The notes under the pieces are model-generated. The model saw only the letters and a list, made by a program, of their open reading frames with translations, had not been told where the DNA came from and ran no database searches. 64,000 nucleotides of DNA from contig JASANC010002545.1 of assembly GCA_030248135.1 (NCBI GenBank), forward strand, positions 1 to 64,000, read 5' to 3'. The DNA comes from Theristus sp. LFF4_11 (lineage: Eukaryota > Nematoda > Chromadorea > Monhysterida > Xyalidae). This document shows, one piece after another, positions 21,195 through 32,865 of this stretch. The translations under genes and the position numbers were made by a program. Every line of letters starts with the position of its first letter. Within the stretch, counting starts at the first letter, position 1.

Positions 21195-24100
21195 ATGGCA
21201 ACGCCAAGCGCCGCTCCGTCGAAGACGCCATCAACAATGATGGATAATAATCGTTCACAGTTCGGCGCAGCCACAACGACGCAAGCCGACGGTCGCTTAG
21301 AAAACAATCACAAGTCAGAGAACGTCAGCGATCGAGTGATGCACAAAATCGGCTCACTCGCCCACGATGATTCGAATGAAAATAACAGTCGATTCTTGAC
21401 AACCTCCCTTGACAGGTTGCTCACTGAAGCCAAACGAAAAACTCGACAAGCCCGTTCAATTGGCAGTGCGACATCGAACGGCACTCAGGAGCAAAAGGAC
21501 GTTTGTGCGTCCGACAGCTGCAGTGCCAGCGTGCAGCATCCGTTCTACACGGTGGACGTGTTTTCGTCGCGTGTCTTCTCGGGCAAGGCCTGTGCGGTTG
21601 TGTTGCTGCAGTGGGTACGCATGTTACGGTTGCTTTTGGCTCTATATATTGCCACTCAATACGTGAAGTTCGCTGTTTGCGGTTTCCGCCAGGTAGACGC
21701 ATACCGCGGTGCCCCCTGGCTCGTCAGTGCGACGGACACCAGGCAGAACTGCCGAAGGTGTTTTACCACAGACAGATCTTATACATGCAGTCTGGGTAAA
21801 ACAAATGCGTGCATCGATAGGAAAGCAGTCTCATGCCTGACGCGTGAATTTCAAACTGTTCGTGACTCGTGTTCCTGAATGTTCCTGATGGCTGGGAGAC
21901 ATTTGGGCCACTTTGAACTGACGCATCAAGCATGACACTGACTTCCTTTCGACGTCTGCAAACGCATTGAGTCGCGAAACCAAAAGTGGTGTTTCCTCAA
22001 TTATAAAAACGTTTCCTCAATTATAAAGTGGTGTTTTTAACGCCGCTGAAAACAGTGTATCCCAGTGTATTACTGATTTCAGATGTTTCCCAAACAACGA
22101 TTACAAGAAATTGCAACGGAACTGAACGTTCCAGCGACTTGCTTTCTTGTTCAAACTGCCTCAAACTCTGATACGACAACAGTTGCGCTGGAAAAGGGTT
22201 GGTAATTTTCAAGGGCTGCACAGTGTTGATTCGTGCATTCACCTTTGTTGCTGTTGTTGTTGGTGGTGGAGATTTTGGGCAATGTTTTTAGCCAGGGCTA
22301 ACCCAGACAGAACGCCCTAGAGTAAAGCACCCCTCGAGTTTTCTCTGTCATAAAGTGCCTATACACCCCCCCCCAGCGGGGCTCGGTCCCCCGAACGCAC
22401 AGAAAAGACTCAAACGCGTTACCACCAGGCCACGAGGATCACCTGGTTTTGAAATCAAGATCAACATTTCAGTTCAACGTAGCTGAGTCAGATCTGTTTT
22501 TTCTTATTGTTTTCAGCTTGGCAATTCTCAACCCGTTGGTTTTCACCTCTGGAAGAAATGCCTCTGTGCACGCACGCAGCGCTGGCCGTCGCGCATGTGC
22601 TGTTCACTGAGATCGGTCTGATGTTTATTGATTGCATTAACACATTTTCGAACGTCTGGTGCTTTGCTTCGCATAAAATCCTGCGTTTTCATTGGCGTAA
22701 AAAACTCCAGCCACTTCTAATCAGCGCCAGTTGGCATTTTCAATTGAGAAAATGCCCGAGAATTGAAAGAGCAGTTATTTCTACTGAACACACAAAAAGA
22801 AAACATGCCGGAGATTCAAATGCAGATGCAGATGCAAACACACATGTCGACACGACTGGCTGACGTTGACTGGACAGTTTTTTTGAGAATTTATCTGTGG
22901 GTTTCTGCGTCTGCAACAATCTACACGAACATCTGTATTTAGATTTGCATCTACAGCTAGCTGCATTTATTTTTTGCGTGTTAACAATACAAACGTTTTT
23001 CTGGTCAGATTTTGGTTCAAAATGCCTCGAAAAAGACAGTTGTTCAGTCATTAGCTAGCGGCTCGTCTGTTTACTTCATTTTTCAAACAGACAACGCAAA
23101 GCTTACGGCCAATTAGCATTTATGACGCTTTTTTGGGTCGCCGCGCTGGCAGTTTTTGTACCCGTTGAGAGTGATTTGTCTTGTTTTTGCGGTTTCTAAA
23201 CGCTGCTCAACAAAAACAGTGACGCAGTTTGCTTTTTGACACAAGACAAACTAACCTCAAAACAATTCCGCCGCTTTGGGGTTGATGTCAGTTTGACACC
23301 CCAGACTGTCTTTGGGGTTTACAAAATGCGAAAGGGTGTTTTTCAAGTATGTGAATTTACCTTGGAATGTAGAGAATGCATGCTGAATTTTTCTGTCGTT
23401 TTCAAATTTCCCAAAAATCGACAAGGCTGCGAAAGGATATGACATCAGGCTCATCTGACAGTTGTTGCAGAAGTGAATGCTCACATTTACAGGCAACGTC
23501 AATCGCTCTATCGAGCTGTACAACACAACAACACAGAGCAGCATGGTGTGTCAGCGAACAGGGGTGCACAACAGATACAGGGTGGACTTTCCGAGCGTGC
23601 CCATCGTTGAAGTCATTCCCAACAATCAATTTGCAGAATGGTGCGCGGAGCGACAGAAAGTGCTAAATGTTTGTTGAATTTGAAATAAAATATAATGCGT
23701 CCAACGCAAACATTTTTGAATTGCAACAGTTGTACCCTTTGCATGAGTGTGCTGCATCACCCGGTGCGACGGCGCTGCACGTGGCTGTACCGCGGTGTAG
23801 ATTGGTGCCTAGGGTGGTGCCCATGTTGCTGCCCATACCTCTCAGTGCGCATAAAAACGCTCAGCAAACCAATTTTTAATTTTTGAAACAGGCACCAACA
23901 TGGATGCCAAGAAGGGCGCCAAAAACGGCATTTTGAAAGGCACCAGAAGGCCGATTCACTGACCGGTTAAGCGCAACACACCACTCAGTTATTTTTTTCA
24001 CATTTGAAAACGGCACCAATATACGAAGCACCATCATGGGCACCAAGTTGGGTGCCATAATGGCACCATTTCCATCGTCGCACGGTGCGTGCTAGTCATA

Positions 24101-25391
24101 AAATACAAGTGACCACAAAATAGCCACAAAGCGTGTACACAGGCTGCGCCATATTTTGTGCATCATTTGTCACGTCTGGCGGCTGGAACACTTGATGTGA
24201 GCCAAGTGTTGTACTCACCCAGTCTGCGGCTGCTCATTGTGGTCATCGATGAACGACACACCAGGTACAATGAACAGGGTGGGCCATAAGTAGTGATACC
24301 AACTTTGAAGGGCTGCAGCTAACCAACGCAACCAATTAGTTGAAATTTTAACCAGTTATTAAGCAAAGTTTAACTTATAGGTTTCAGTTAATTTTCAGCG
24401 AGACATATTGAACGGCTATAGGTCACAACAAGTTAAAAACTCAAAAAACTGCAAGTTTCGCACATTAATAAAGTATTTAGTGACGCGCGTAGTTAGTGTA
24501 TGTGTTAAAACATAGCTACGCGGTCACCAAATACTGCTTTATGAATGCCCCTATGTTTTTGAGAACCCGTTTCGAGAACACACACGTCGACTACCAATTG
24601 ATGCTGGAGGTGGCGCAGCCGAGGGGCGACTTTGTAACGGCAGTTTGTGTGACACTGAAGGGCAGCAGACGCAACGAATGCGTCGACAGAAATGGACAAG
24701 TGTACGACTACGTGTCGCGATGGTTTGCACCGTGGCAGGGCATCTGTGAAGCGAAGGCCGAAGGCAAAAGCGCAATGATGCTGTTTTTTTTAAATTTATT
24801 TGAAGCAAAAATACTCTGCCGATTGTCTTCTAAGGTTCATCACAGCTGGCTCTGTGCAACTATTGGTCAAAAGTATTGCAACGCGATGATCTTTACAGTG
24901 AGTCAAGTCTAGCTGTATTTTAACACCCAACCGGTTTGTTTCCTAGACCAAGATGCTAATTGGAAGGCAGGAAAGTCAAAAAAACGACTTGTCCGGAACC
25001 AGAGACAGCAAGCTCAACGGGTTCAGTTTCGACTTTTCTAGGATTGTTGGATAGTATATTATGACTTTTTTAGGGATGCAGACGTGAAAGGAATCTAGTT
25101 TCAATCTTTTTGTGGCAATCCAAAATGAAAATCGCCCAAGTGACTCGGCCCTATTTAGGGGACTCGGATCACTGCCAATTTTGAATTCCCGCGTCATACA
25201 TGAAACTGTTCACCTATCTATGCGCGCTCGGAACAATAGTAAAAAGATCATAATCTTTTTAAAGTATTTCAGGTCGCCAATGCTACCCCGGCGGCAACGG
25301 GGGCACATACCGCGCGAGTGTGCGCCCCGACGGGCGGATTGATTTGGTTGCTGATGTGCTCACTGTTGTCAAGGGAGAATTGTACTGCTGA
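21195..25391 (+). CDS. PhzF/PBLD-fold isomerase-like protein, 8 exons, likely catalytically dead
   Basis: Exons: 21195-21614, 22083-22197, 22517-22615, 23493-23668, 24143-24264, 24564-24745, 24835-24897, 25273-25391 (1296 nt from this ATG, TGA). Family landmarks in order: [20 protein letters not shown] (first strand), [89 protein letters not shown] and [10 protein letters not shown] at the C-terminus. Bacterial PhzF and animal PBLD share this two-lobed fold. Here the catalytic Glu of the S-E-T motif is Ala, the Gly of CGHAT is Thr, and the E-D-P-V-T-G segment is missing between WQGI and the next exon. An N-terminal extension of about 115 polar residues (Ser/Thr/Asn-rich) precedes the domain; the start is uncertain, as 21039 or an upstream exon would also fit. 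AATAAA at 25534-25539. Confidence 0.82.
21663..21786 (+). repeat. Interspersed 120-bp repeat, copy 1
   Basis: GAAGTTCGCTGTTTGCGG, a GGTAGACGCATACCGCGGTG block and CAGGCAGAACTGCCGAAG match 26951-27072 nearly base for base over about 120 bp. It lies in intron 1 of the PhzF-fold gene; the other copy lies in an intron of the minus-strand gene. Class unknown. Confidence 0.75.
22246..22437 (-). repeat. tRNA-derived SINE, copy 3 (reverse)
   Basis: The reverse strand reads CCTCGTGGCCTGGTGGTAAC head, a GGGGACCGAGC B-box-like stretch, GTTCTGTCTGGGTTAGCCC body and an AACAACAACAGC tail. Lies in intron 2 of the PhzF-fold gene, antisense to it. Confidence 0.8.
24455..24556. repeat. Palindromic MITE family C, copy with a worn left arm
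   Basis: AGTATTTAGTGACGCGCGTAG ... AACATAGCTACGCGGTCACC then AAATACTGCTTTATGAATGC. It ends 7 bp before the acceptor that opens exon 6 of the PhzF-fold gene (24564). Confidence 0.75.
25078..25225. repeat. Fold-back MITE family A, copy 3
   Basis: AGTGACTCGGCCCTATTTAG and GGGACTCGGATCACT match the copy at 1201-1362. Lies in the last intron of the PhzF-fold gene. Confidence 0.75.
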
Positions 25392-25513
25392 AAATCACGG
25401 TGAAAATTGATTTCGTAAAGCAAAAGCAAAAGACCAAAAAACTGTTGACCACAGTGGCTAGCAAAACTTGAAACATTTGCATGTGCCATTCAAACTGTTT
25501 CTAATTTTTAGTG

Positions 25514-25539
25514 TTTATTAGTTATCGGTAATCAATAAA
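25514..25539. promoter_or_regulatory. Overlapping 3'-end signals of two convergent genes
   Basis: AATAAA at 25534-25539 serves the plus-strand PhzF-fold gene (143 bp after its stop). TTTATT at 25514-25519, i.e. AATAAA on the minus strand, lies about 115 bp past the stop of the minus-strand Cys-rich gene. Used together, they would make the two transcripts overlap slightly. Confidence 0.5.
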
Positions 25540-25632
25540 CTGCTTTGAAAATCCGTTTTATATGACGTGGTGGTGAACAATATCACCATCTGGTGGCCCC
25601 TTGGAAAAACCAGGATTTCTTTTGTGATTTTT

Positions 25633-27737
25633 TCAGGGTGACAAAACAACATTTGCAGCTGTATAATGTAATGCACAGGAACAGAAGAAAATCACGAAAT
25701 CGATGCTGAATTGGGATGCGTGTGACGATTGAGGCTGGCTGAGAATGAAGTGCGGCTGCACTGGGTGCGTGGTTGGTTGGAGCGTCGAAGACGTACGGGG
25801 CAGCACCTCAACTGCGCTGCACCAACGGGGATACGACGTGAACTGCGGGTACGCCAGCAACAGCCCGTCAACAATGGTCTTGGTCGTTAGCTGCAATCAA
25901 TGAATATGATAAACAAGAATGCAAATAATGCTCTGAACCATGGTGATAAATAATACGATAAATTGGTGCTACCAACCAATCAGCTAGTTGTATGTATTGT
26001 CCAGATGGACTGTAATCATTCATTACGACAACATGAATTGTGACAGTTTTATCAAATTCGACTCACCTTGACAAACTGATGGAGCAAGTTGAATGGCTCG
26101 GTGGACGTACAGTAACGATCAATGTTCGGTCGTTGGCAGTGCAGATAGCACACTGATGCTCTGAGATTTGCACAACATTTTACATACCCATTCAAATGTA
26201 TGTTACTAATCTCACCAATCTAAGGTTGGGAGTTTTTTATACTTGTATTGCATCAGCCTATCAGCATTCGAGCAAAAAAAATGACACCAACTTGCACCAT
26301 TGATTGGTGACGTTGTACATTTGTTGGTCACTGAGCGTGTTCCAGTAGAGCATCAAGGTTCGCACTTTGCCTTCGAAATCCGATGCACTGCCGATACAGA
26401 GCGAGTCGCAAGACGCTGATGTGCGTGCGCGGACACGTTCGAAGCAGACGATGCTGTGACTGAACTCTGCACAAGGAAATAAATGCACATACGGACAGTG
26501 CAGGTGCAGACATTGGCGTACAGACAGGCCATCTGGCTAATGCACAACTAGTTGATTGGTTAGTTGCAAACACGTTCAGTTGATGCATGCATTCTGTGCG
26601 GGCATAGCTGCAAAGGCGGAGTTTTTCTGCTCAAAATGCATGCATCAACTGCACGCGCGTGCAACCAACCAATCGGCTAGGTGTGTAAATTAGCTAGTTG
26701 CCTCTGATGCCTGTAAATTTTGAGACTGTAAACGTTTCTAACGCACCGTAATAATGGTCGTTGCAGATGAACTTCAACATGGCGAGTGAACGCAGCTGTT
26801 GTTGAATGGCACCAAAGTTGGGGCAGTCGCTGACACATTGCTCACTTGATTCGTATGATCTGCAAACAAAAAGCATGCCATACGGCAGTGAAATGAACAG
26901 TGAAAAAAAAACTTTTCGGCGTTTATGGCGCTCCGGGAATGGTATAATACATGAAGTTCGCTGTTTGCGGTTTCGCCAGGTAGACGCATACCGCGGTGCC
27001 CCCTGGCTCGTCAGTGCGACGGACACCAGGCAGAACTGCCGAAGATGTTATACCACAGACCGATCTTATAGTCGGGACTCGAATTAAAGCGCCGAAACCC
27101 GTCAAGGAATAAAGAACACTTCTGTTTCCCTTCCTAAGGAATTCACATGAAAACTTAGTGTCAAATTTTCAGTGTTTTGTTCACAATAATGCGAACAACT
27201 GTGTGGAAATATGCAAAATTGTGATGACCAGAGAACATTAAAACTCGAATGCAGATGGCACACATGCAAATGTCGTGCAGTGTTCGGTTGTCGGTTGGCA
27301 CAAACAGTAACGCGTGCTGATTGTCGGTCATTTTCTCGCTTCGTCTTGTTTCGTCACGAAGTTTCGTTTTGAGGCTTTCCAAACACTTCTGGTAGCAGAG
27401 TAGACCACGCCAAACCGTATTTGGCGCTCGATTGCTGAAGGAAACATAAGACTTTTGTGATTGATTTCTTGCAATCGTTTCTGTTCTAGGTTTTATTTTT
27501 TCAGGGACGCAAAAAGTGACAATTTTTATTCACCTGTTGCCATGCGCTTTATGACTGTCAACCGCAGCTTGCATCCCGTCTGAGGCGTCCATGACGGTAA
27601 GGACAGCCGCTGACAGCAACGCTGAAAATCACAAAGATAGATATAAAATATAAAATATATAAATAGCAAAAGATAAGTACCAAAAAAACTTCCAATTTAC
27701 CTGTGGAAATGCGAAGCATCTGTTTTAAGAGTGTCAT
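25633..27737 (-). CDS. Small secreted Cys-rich protein, 7 exons, about 288 aa
   Basis: Minus-strand exons: 27737-27701, 27621-27534, 27434-about 27306, 26859-26747, 26466-26319, 26160-26067, 25890-25633 (TGA). The sum is 867 nt, in frame. The N-terminus (MTLLKQMLRISTALLSAAVL) looks like a signal peptide. Cys-containing motifs follow: LLCYQKCLESL, QCVSDCPNFG, FICNDHYYEFSHSIVCFERV, SASCDSLC, CYLHCQRPNIDRYC. An NVTN glycosylation-like site falls just after the exon-5 donor and would be intronic in this model. The C-terminal third is Ser/Pro/Gln/His-rich and ends in a hydrophobic stretch (FSIDFVIFFCS), which could be a GPI-type signal. The spacing of Cys with ICND...EF...C recalls nematode T20D4.11-like (DUF19) or chondroitin-proteoglycan modules; that is a weak resemblance, not an assignment. 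The 3' border of exon 3 is the least sure: an alternative donor lies after LLCYQK. Confidence 0.62.
26540..26700. repeat. MITE family B, divergent copy
   Basis: CTAGTTGATTGGTTAGTTGC ... GATGCATGCATTCTGTGC ... GCATGCATCAACTG ... CCAACCAATCGGCTAG. Lies in intron 4 of the minus-strand Cys-rich gene. Confidence 0.7.
26951..27072 (+). repeat. Interspersed 120-bp repeat, copy 2
   Basis: See 21663-21786. The copies differ at only a few positions, including one base in the CGGTTT(C)CGCCAGG block. A fragment of its left end in reverse orientation (CAAACAGCGAACTTCATGC) occurs near 41413. Confidence 0.75.
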
Positions 27738-28519
27738 ATTATTTGGTTTTGATTTTGTATTTGTTGGTTCATTTGAAATGTAATTTATATGTACTTCACA
27801 TATTTTCAGTGGAACAATCCTTCACTTCATGGCTGTCATTACAAAAAAGCTGATGCACTCCACTCCAACAATCAAAGTGCAGCACCAACGATCAGCTGGT
27901 CGTGTGCGTGTGAACGATGGCACATGGCTGCTGCTGGCTTCATGCTTGCCAGTGTGTAATCGCTTCGCTTTCATGGCATAGATGCTCTGAGGTTCAATGG
28001 ATTTGTCTTTGTGTGTGAAATGAAAAAATAATAATCAAGAAGTGCCACACGATACTTTTGGTAAATCTTTGCTATGGTTGGTTGGACGCAAACATTTCGA
28101 TATCGAGAGGACACATAAATTTTAGCTGTTTTTTTGGCTTTTTTCGAATGAAGAGAAACCAATGCTGGATTAAATACCGTAAACGACAGCGCAAGTGTGA
28201 ATACAATAAAAAAAATGGTGTTCATAAATCAGCCGCAGAAACGCAACCATGCTTATGGAAACGAAACACATAATTTAAAATTATCACCTTCCTTGCGCAC
28301 GAGAATTTATTGATTGGATGCTTGGTCTCGGTTGGTTGGCTTTATTCTTGCAGTTCATGTAAAATAATGGAAAGCGACTATTAGTGTCTAGTGATGTGTC
28401 AATGGCAGCCTGTTTGAACTGGCGGAAAGGGAAACGGAAATAGACTTCAAAGACGAAATGCATCTGTGTGTACATCATACCCGTGCGACGGTGTGGTGGA
28501 GCATGGTGCGGACGCTTGC

Positions 28520-30229
28520 GTTGCCACAATGCGGTGCTGGTTGCCACAATGCGGTGCTGGTTGCTGCAGTGCGGTGCTGGTTGCTGCAGTGCGGTGCTGG
28601 TTGCTGCAGTGCGGTGCTGGTTGCTGCAATGCGGTGCTGGTTGCTGCAATGCGGTGCTGGTTGCTGCAGTGCGGTGCTGATTGCTGCAGTGCGGTGCTGG
28701 TTGCTGCAGTGCGGTGCTGATTGCTGCAGTGCGGTGCTGGTTGCTGCAGTGCGGTGCTGGTTGCTGCAGTGCGGTGCTGGTTGCTGCAGTGCGGTGCTGG
28801 CTGCTGCAATGCGGTGCTTGCTGGTTGCTGCAGTGCGGTGCTGGTTGCTGCAATGCGGTGCTGGTTGCTGCAGTGCGGTGCTGGTTGCTGCAGTGCGGTG
28901 CTGGTTGCTGCAGTGCGGTGCTGGTTGCTGCAGTGCGGTGCTGGTTGCTGCAGTGCGGTGCTGGTTGCTGCAATGCGGTGCTGGTTGCTGCAATGCGGTG
29001 CTGGTTGCTGCAGTGCGGTGCTGATTGCTGCAGTGCGGTGCTGGTTGCTGCAGTGCGGTGCTGATTGCTGCAGTGCGGTGCTGGTTGCTGCAGTGCGGTG
29101 CTGGTTGCTGCAGTGCGGTGCTGGTTGCTGCAGTGCGGTGCTGGCTGCTGCAATGCGGTGCTTGCTGGTTGCTGCAGTGCGGTGCTGGTTGCTGCAATGC
29201 GGTGCTGGTTGCTGCAGTGCGGTGCTGGTTGCTGCAGTGCGGTGCTGGTTGCTGCAGTGCGGTGCTGGCTGCTGCAATGCGGTGCTTGCTGGTTGCTGCA
29301 GTGCGGTGCTGGTTGCTGCAGTGCGGTGCTGGTTGCTGCAGTGCGGTGCTGGTTGCTGCAGTGCGGTGCTGGTTGCTGCAGTGCGGTGCTGGCTGCTGCA
29401 ATGCGGTGCTTGCTGGTTGCTGCAGTGCGGTGCTGGTTGCTGCAGTGCAGTGCTGGTTGCTGCAGTGCGGTGCTGGCTGCTGCAATGCGGTGCTTGCTGG
29501 TTGCTGCAGTGCGGTGCTGGTTGCTGCAGTGCGGTGCTGGTTGCTGCAGTGCGGTGCTTGCTGGTTGCTGCAGTGCGGTGCTGGTTGCTGCAGTGCGGTG
29601 CTGGCTGCTGCATTGCGGTGCTGGTTGCTGCAGTGCGGTGCTGGTTGCTGCAGTGCGGTGCTGGTTGCTGCAGTGCGGTGCTGGTTGCTGCAGTGCGGTG
29701 CTGGTTGCTGCAATGCGGTGCTGGTTGCTGCAGTGCGGTGCTGGTTGCTGCAGTGCGGTGCTGGTTGCTGCAGTGCGGTGCTGGTTGCTGCAGTGCGGTG
29801 CTGGCTGCTGCAGTGCGGTGCTGGTTGCTGCAATGCGGTGCTGGTTGCTGCAGTGCGGTGCTGGTTGCTGCAGTGCGGTGCTGGCTGCTGCAATGCGGTG
29901 CTGGTTGCTGCAGTGCGGTGCTGGTTGCTGCAGTGCGGTGCTGGTTGCTGCAGTGCGGTGCTGGTTGCTGCAGTGCGGTGCTGGTTGCTGCAATGCGGTG
30001 CTGGTTGCTGCAGTGCGGTGCTGGTTGCTGCAGTGCGGTGCTGGTTGCTGCAGTGCGGTGCTGGTTGCTGCAGTGTGGTGCTGGTTGCTGCAGTGCGGTG
30101 CTGGTTGCTGCAGTGCGGTGCTGGTTGCTGCAGTGCGGTGCTGGTTGCTGCAATGCGATGCTGGTTGCTGCAATGCGGTGCTGGTTGCTGCAATGCGGTG
30201 CTTGCTGGTGCAATGCGGTGCTGGTTGCT
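28520..30229. repeat. Minisatellite, 20-bp unit TTGCTGCAGTGCGGTGCTGG, about 85 copies
   Basis: A nearly perfect tandem array about 1.7 kb long. Point variants (CAATGCG for CAGTGCG, GCTGATTG for GCTGGTTG) and 24-bp units (with an extra CTTG) recur in blocks, so there is higher-order structure. The unit contains a palindromic CTGCAG. It has no stop in any of the six frames, and 20 is not a multiple of 3, so long open frames appear on both strands (up to 671 codons on the minus strand). The translations are low-complexity repeats of 20 residues with no family features; I treat them as by-products, not genes. Confidence 0.95.
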
Positions 30230-31390
30230 GATGCATTTTTTTTGCGTGTGTGTGATGCTGGATTGCCGCAAATTGCGCACCGTGCAGCGGCATACGCACC
30301 GTTCTCCACTACAACGTCGCACGGGTATATCGTGTACATCATATCCTGATACTTTATGTACAAGCAGCACGCCTGGTTTACATGAACTCCAGTTTTGGTG
30401 ACAACCATGGGACCTACATTTGTCCCTCTTCGCATGAGTCTGTGCAGTGTTCGGTAAAACGCTGCTACAGAAATCTTTTACGCAAAACACTACTTCATAT
30501 CAGATGTCCATTGCACTGAAAATAAAAAACACCTGGACAAAAATCAAAAGCATGTAAGATGGAGACTTTCACTCATTAGGTTTGTTGTTAAAATTAAAAA
30601 AAACTCGTATGGAGATCAAGCTTCTAAAGCTCAAAGTCATTCATGTTACTGACAGGATTGAGGGCACCTCATTGATTGTCCGACAATGTGCACACTTTGC
30701 TCTTGAAAAGGCGAAGTTGAGGTCGATTTATCCGAATTACATTCGAAATATGAATAAATAAAAACGCAGCAACTAATTTTAAGTTGCTATATAATCACGA
30801 GAGTTTTCCATTTTTGTTTCTGGTTGAAAATCACCAGAATGGTGCAGGCAGATAGATTGCAGCGGAAATGTGTATGACACCAACAACTTAGGGCTTTACA
30901 TTTCAGAGCGGCACAATGTTGAGTGTATGGCAAAAGCAGCAGAGGTTTTGCAGCATAAATGGACTCACTTTGACATGCTTTGCTGCAAGAATGAATGGAA
31001 AAAAGGTATTCACATCTTGTTTGTAACTTTTTGTTGTCGGTCCACGTTAGATAGTCGTTTGTTAAAAATATTTCAGAAAGAAAATCTGCTTGACGTTGTT
31101 GCTGGTGAACAACGCTGCGCTACTTCGAGACGACAAATCGGCAACAGCCAAGATTTGACAAGTTTTTTTTACCGCAGAAACGTTTTTTGTGTTTTCTTGC
31201 TGTCTCTAGTCCATTAAACAAGCCTCATGAAACCAAACGCAAAAGTTTGTATGCCATTATAATTTGAACTTTCTCCGTCGATCTTTGGTCTGAAAGTGAA
31301 AATAACTGTCAGAAGCAGAAAAATTCTGACAAACAAAGTCCACACAACACTCTAGGCAAAAAAATCATAAAGTAAAAAGTGTCCTAAGTG
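30230..31390. other. Spacer with no recognised gene
   Basis: Unique AT-rich sequence. The open frame at 30870-31217 has no family features. Confidence 0.4.
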
Positions 31391-31398
31391 GTCCTAAG

Positions 31399-32157
31399 TA
31401 GAGATGTAAAAGTCAAAAAAAAAAAATTTTTTTAATTTTTTTTTAAAAAAAAAAGTAAAAAAAATGAGCATTTTTTTTATTTTTTTTATTAAAAATTTTT
31501 GAAATTTTTTCTTTAATGTGCCCTGAAAATGCCGTTTTTGGCATAATTTTTCGAAAGTTCAACAAAAATTTTCTTTGACTTTACCTTGTCACTTAGTCTT
31601 CAACGCTGCAGGTGGTATTCTGGATTGATTTATCGACTGTTTTCAGCCTTGGTGAGTGATGATCGACTCGCGCATTGAAGTACTTGAGCGTCGCAAAGGC
31701 TAGTTCAACAAATTCCGATGTCGCTAAGGTGAGATAGAAGCAGAGAACTCACATTTACGCATCGTTTTTCAGGATCTCGAAAGGTGGAAATTGCACTGTC
31801 TGCCACTGCAAGCGTAACTTCGTTGGTTGCTCGTTGCTGTTTCGCCTCGTGTCGTCAGCGTGATCACACCGGTTTGTTGTGGAACTTGTTTCCATGTTAT
31901 TTGAGGTGAATTGAGAGGCAAAACACGAGACGTGATGTCGTCGGTGGGAAAATGGGGTCGCCGAAACCAAGTCTGAAATTTTCACCCTCCTCCCATATGA
32001 GTGGGGGTCATATGGTAAGTCGGTGGCTCCTCAGATGGTGATATTCGGACTCCCTGAAAAATTCTGAACAACTTTCATTTTAAAAAAAAAAATTTAAAAA
32101 AAAATTTTTTTTTTTTTAAAAGAAAAAAATAGAATTTTTTTTTTCTTGACATCTCTA
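31399..32157. mobile_element. hAT-like MITE, 759 bp, target duplication GTCCTAAG
   Basis: TIRs TAGAGATGTAAAAGTC and CTTGACATCTCTA, with GTCCTAAG directly before (31391-31398) and after (32158-32165). Subterminal A/T homopolymer tracts on both sides. The interior (about 31510-31990) is distantly similar to the element families at 32866 and 47683. Confidence 0.85.
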
Positions 32158-32865
32158 GTCCTAAGTAAAACACTGGTTAAAAAAACGAATTCTTTAAAAC
32201 TTGGCGCGCACGTGTCAACTGGCAACTGTTTTATCAGACGTACTGTTTGTTTGTGAAAAATGTTTCTGAAGGTCTGCGATCAAATTTCATGTTCGAAAAA
32301 GGTTCAGTGGGAGCGATGGAGGGGAAGGCGAAGGGGACAGAGCAAACAAGTGTTTGGTTGTGTTGCTGGAGTTCCACGAGAAGTTTCCGCAAAAATACAC
32401 GCATTTTTGGTGCTCTTTTCCTTGCAGGAAATTAGTTTTTTATCCACCGCAAATATGGAACTTTTTGTGTCTTGCACAATTGATTTTTTCAATGATAAAT
32501 GCCATCCCACACACGACACAGGACTGACTCAAATAATGAGCCTACCACACACGCGTAACGCACGGCCCGCTTTTTTTCTGAAAAAGCTTGTACTTGATTC
32601 AGGCAGCTTCTTCCTTTCAAGACCCGCATCCAATCAGCACGCTAATGTAATGTTACATTTACCAATCAGGAGAGCGAACAGCGATGCGAATTTCGCAATT
32701 TTGCATTTTCTGAAAATTTTTGTGAGAGTGAGTGAAGTGAACAAATAATGTGAGTAATTCTTCAAATCAAATTCAAGCACAAACAAAACGTCGTGGTCGT
32801 CGTAGTAGTACTTCCTTGTTTTGAAATGGTTGATTTCTGTTGAAGTCTCGTTCTCTGGATCTGGC

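Noticed and set aside
28520..30229. Array resembling a CRISPR or a Chi-like motif block
   Set aside because: No unique spacers between the units; the repeat is a simple tandem array in a eukaryotic context.
28284..30490. Open frames above 650 codons over the minisatellite on the minus strand (and up to 542 codons on the plus strand)
   Set aside because: All six frames are open because the 20-bp unit has no stop in any phase; the translations are pure 20-residue repeats without start context, splice sites or family features.
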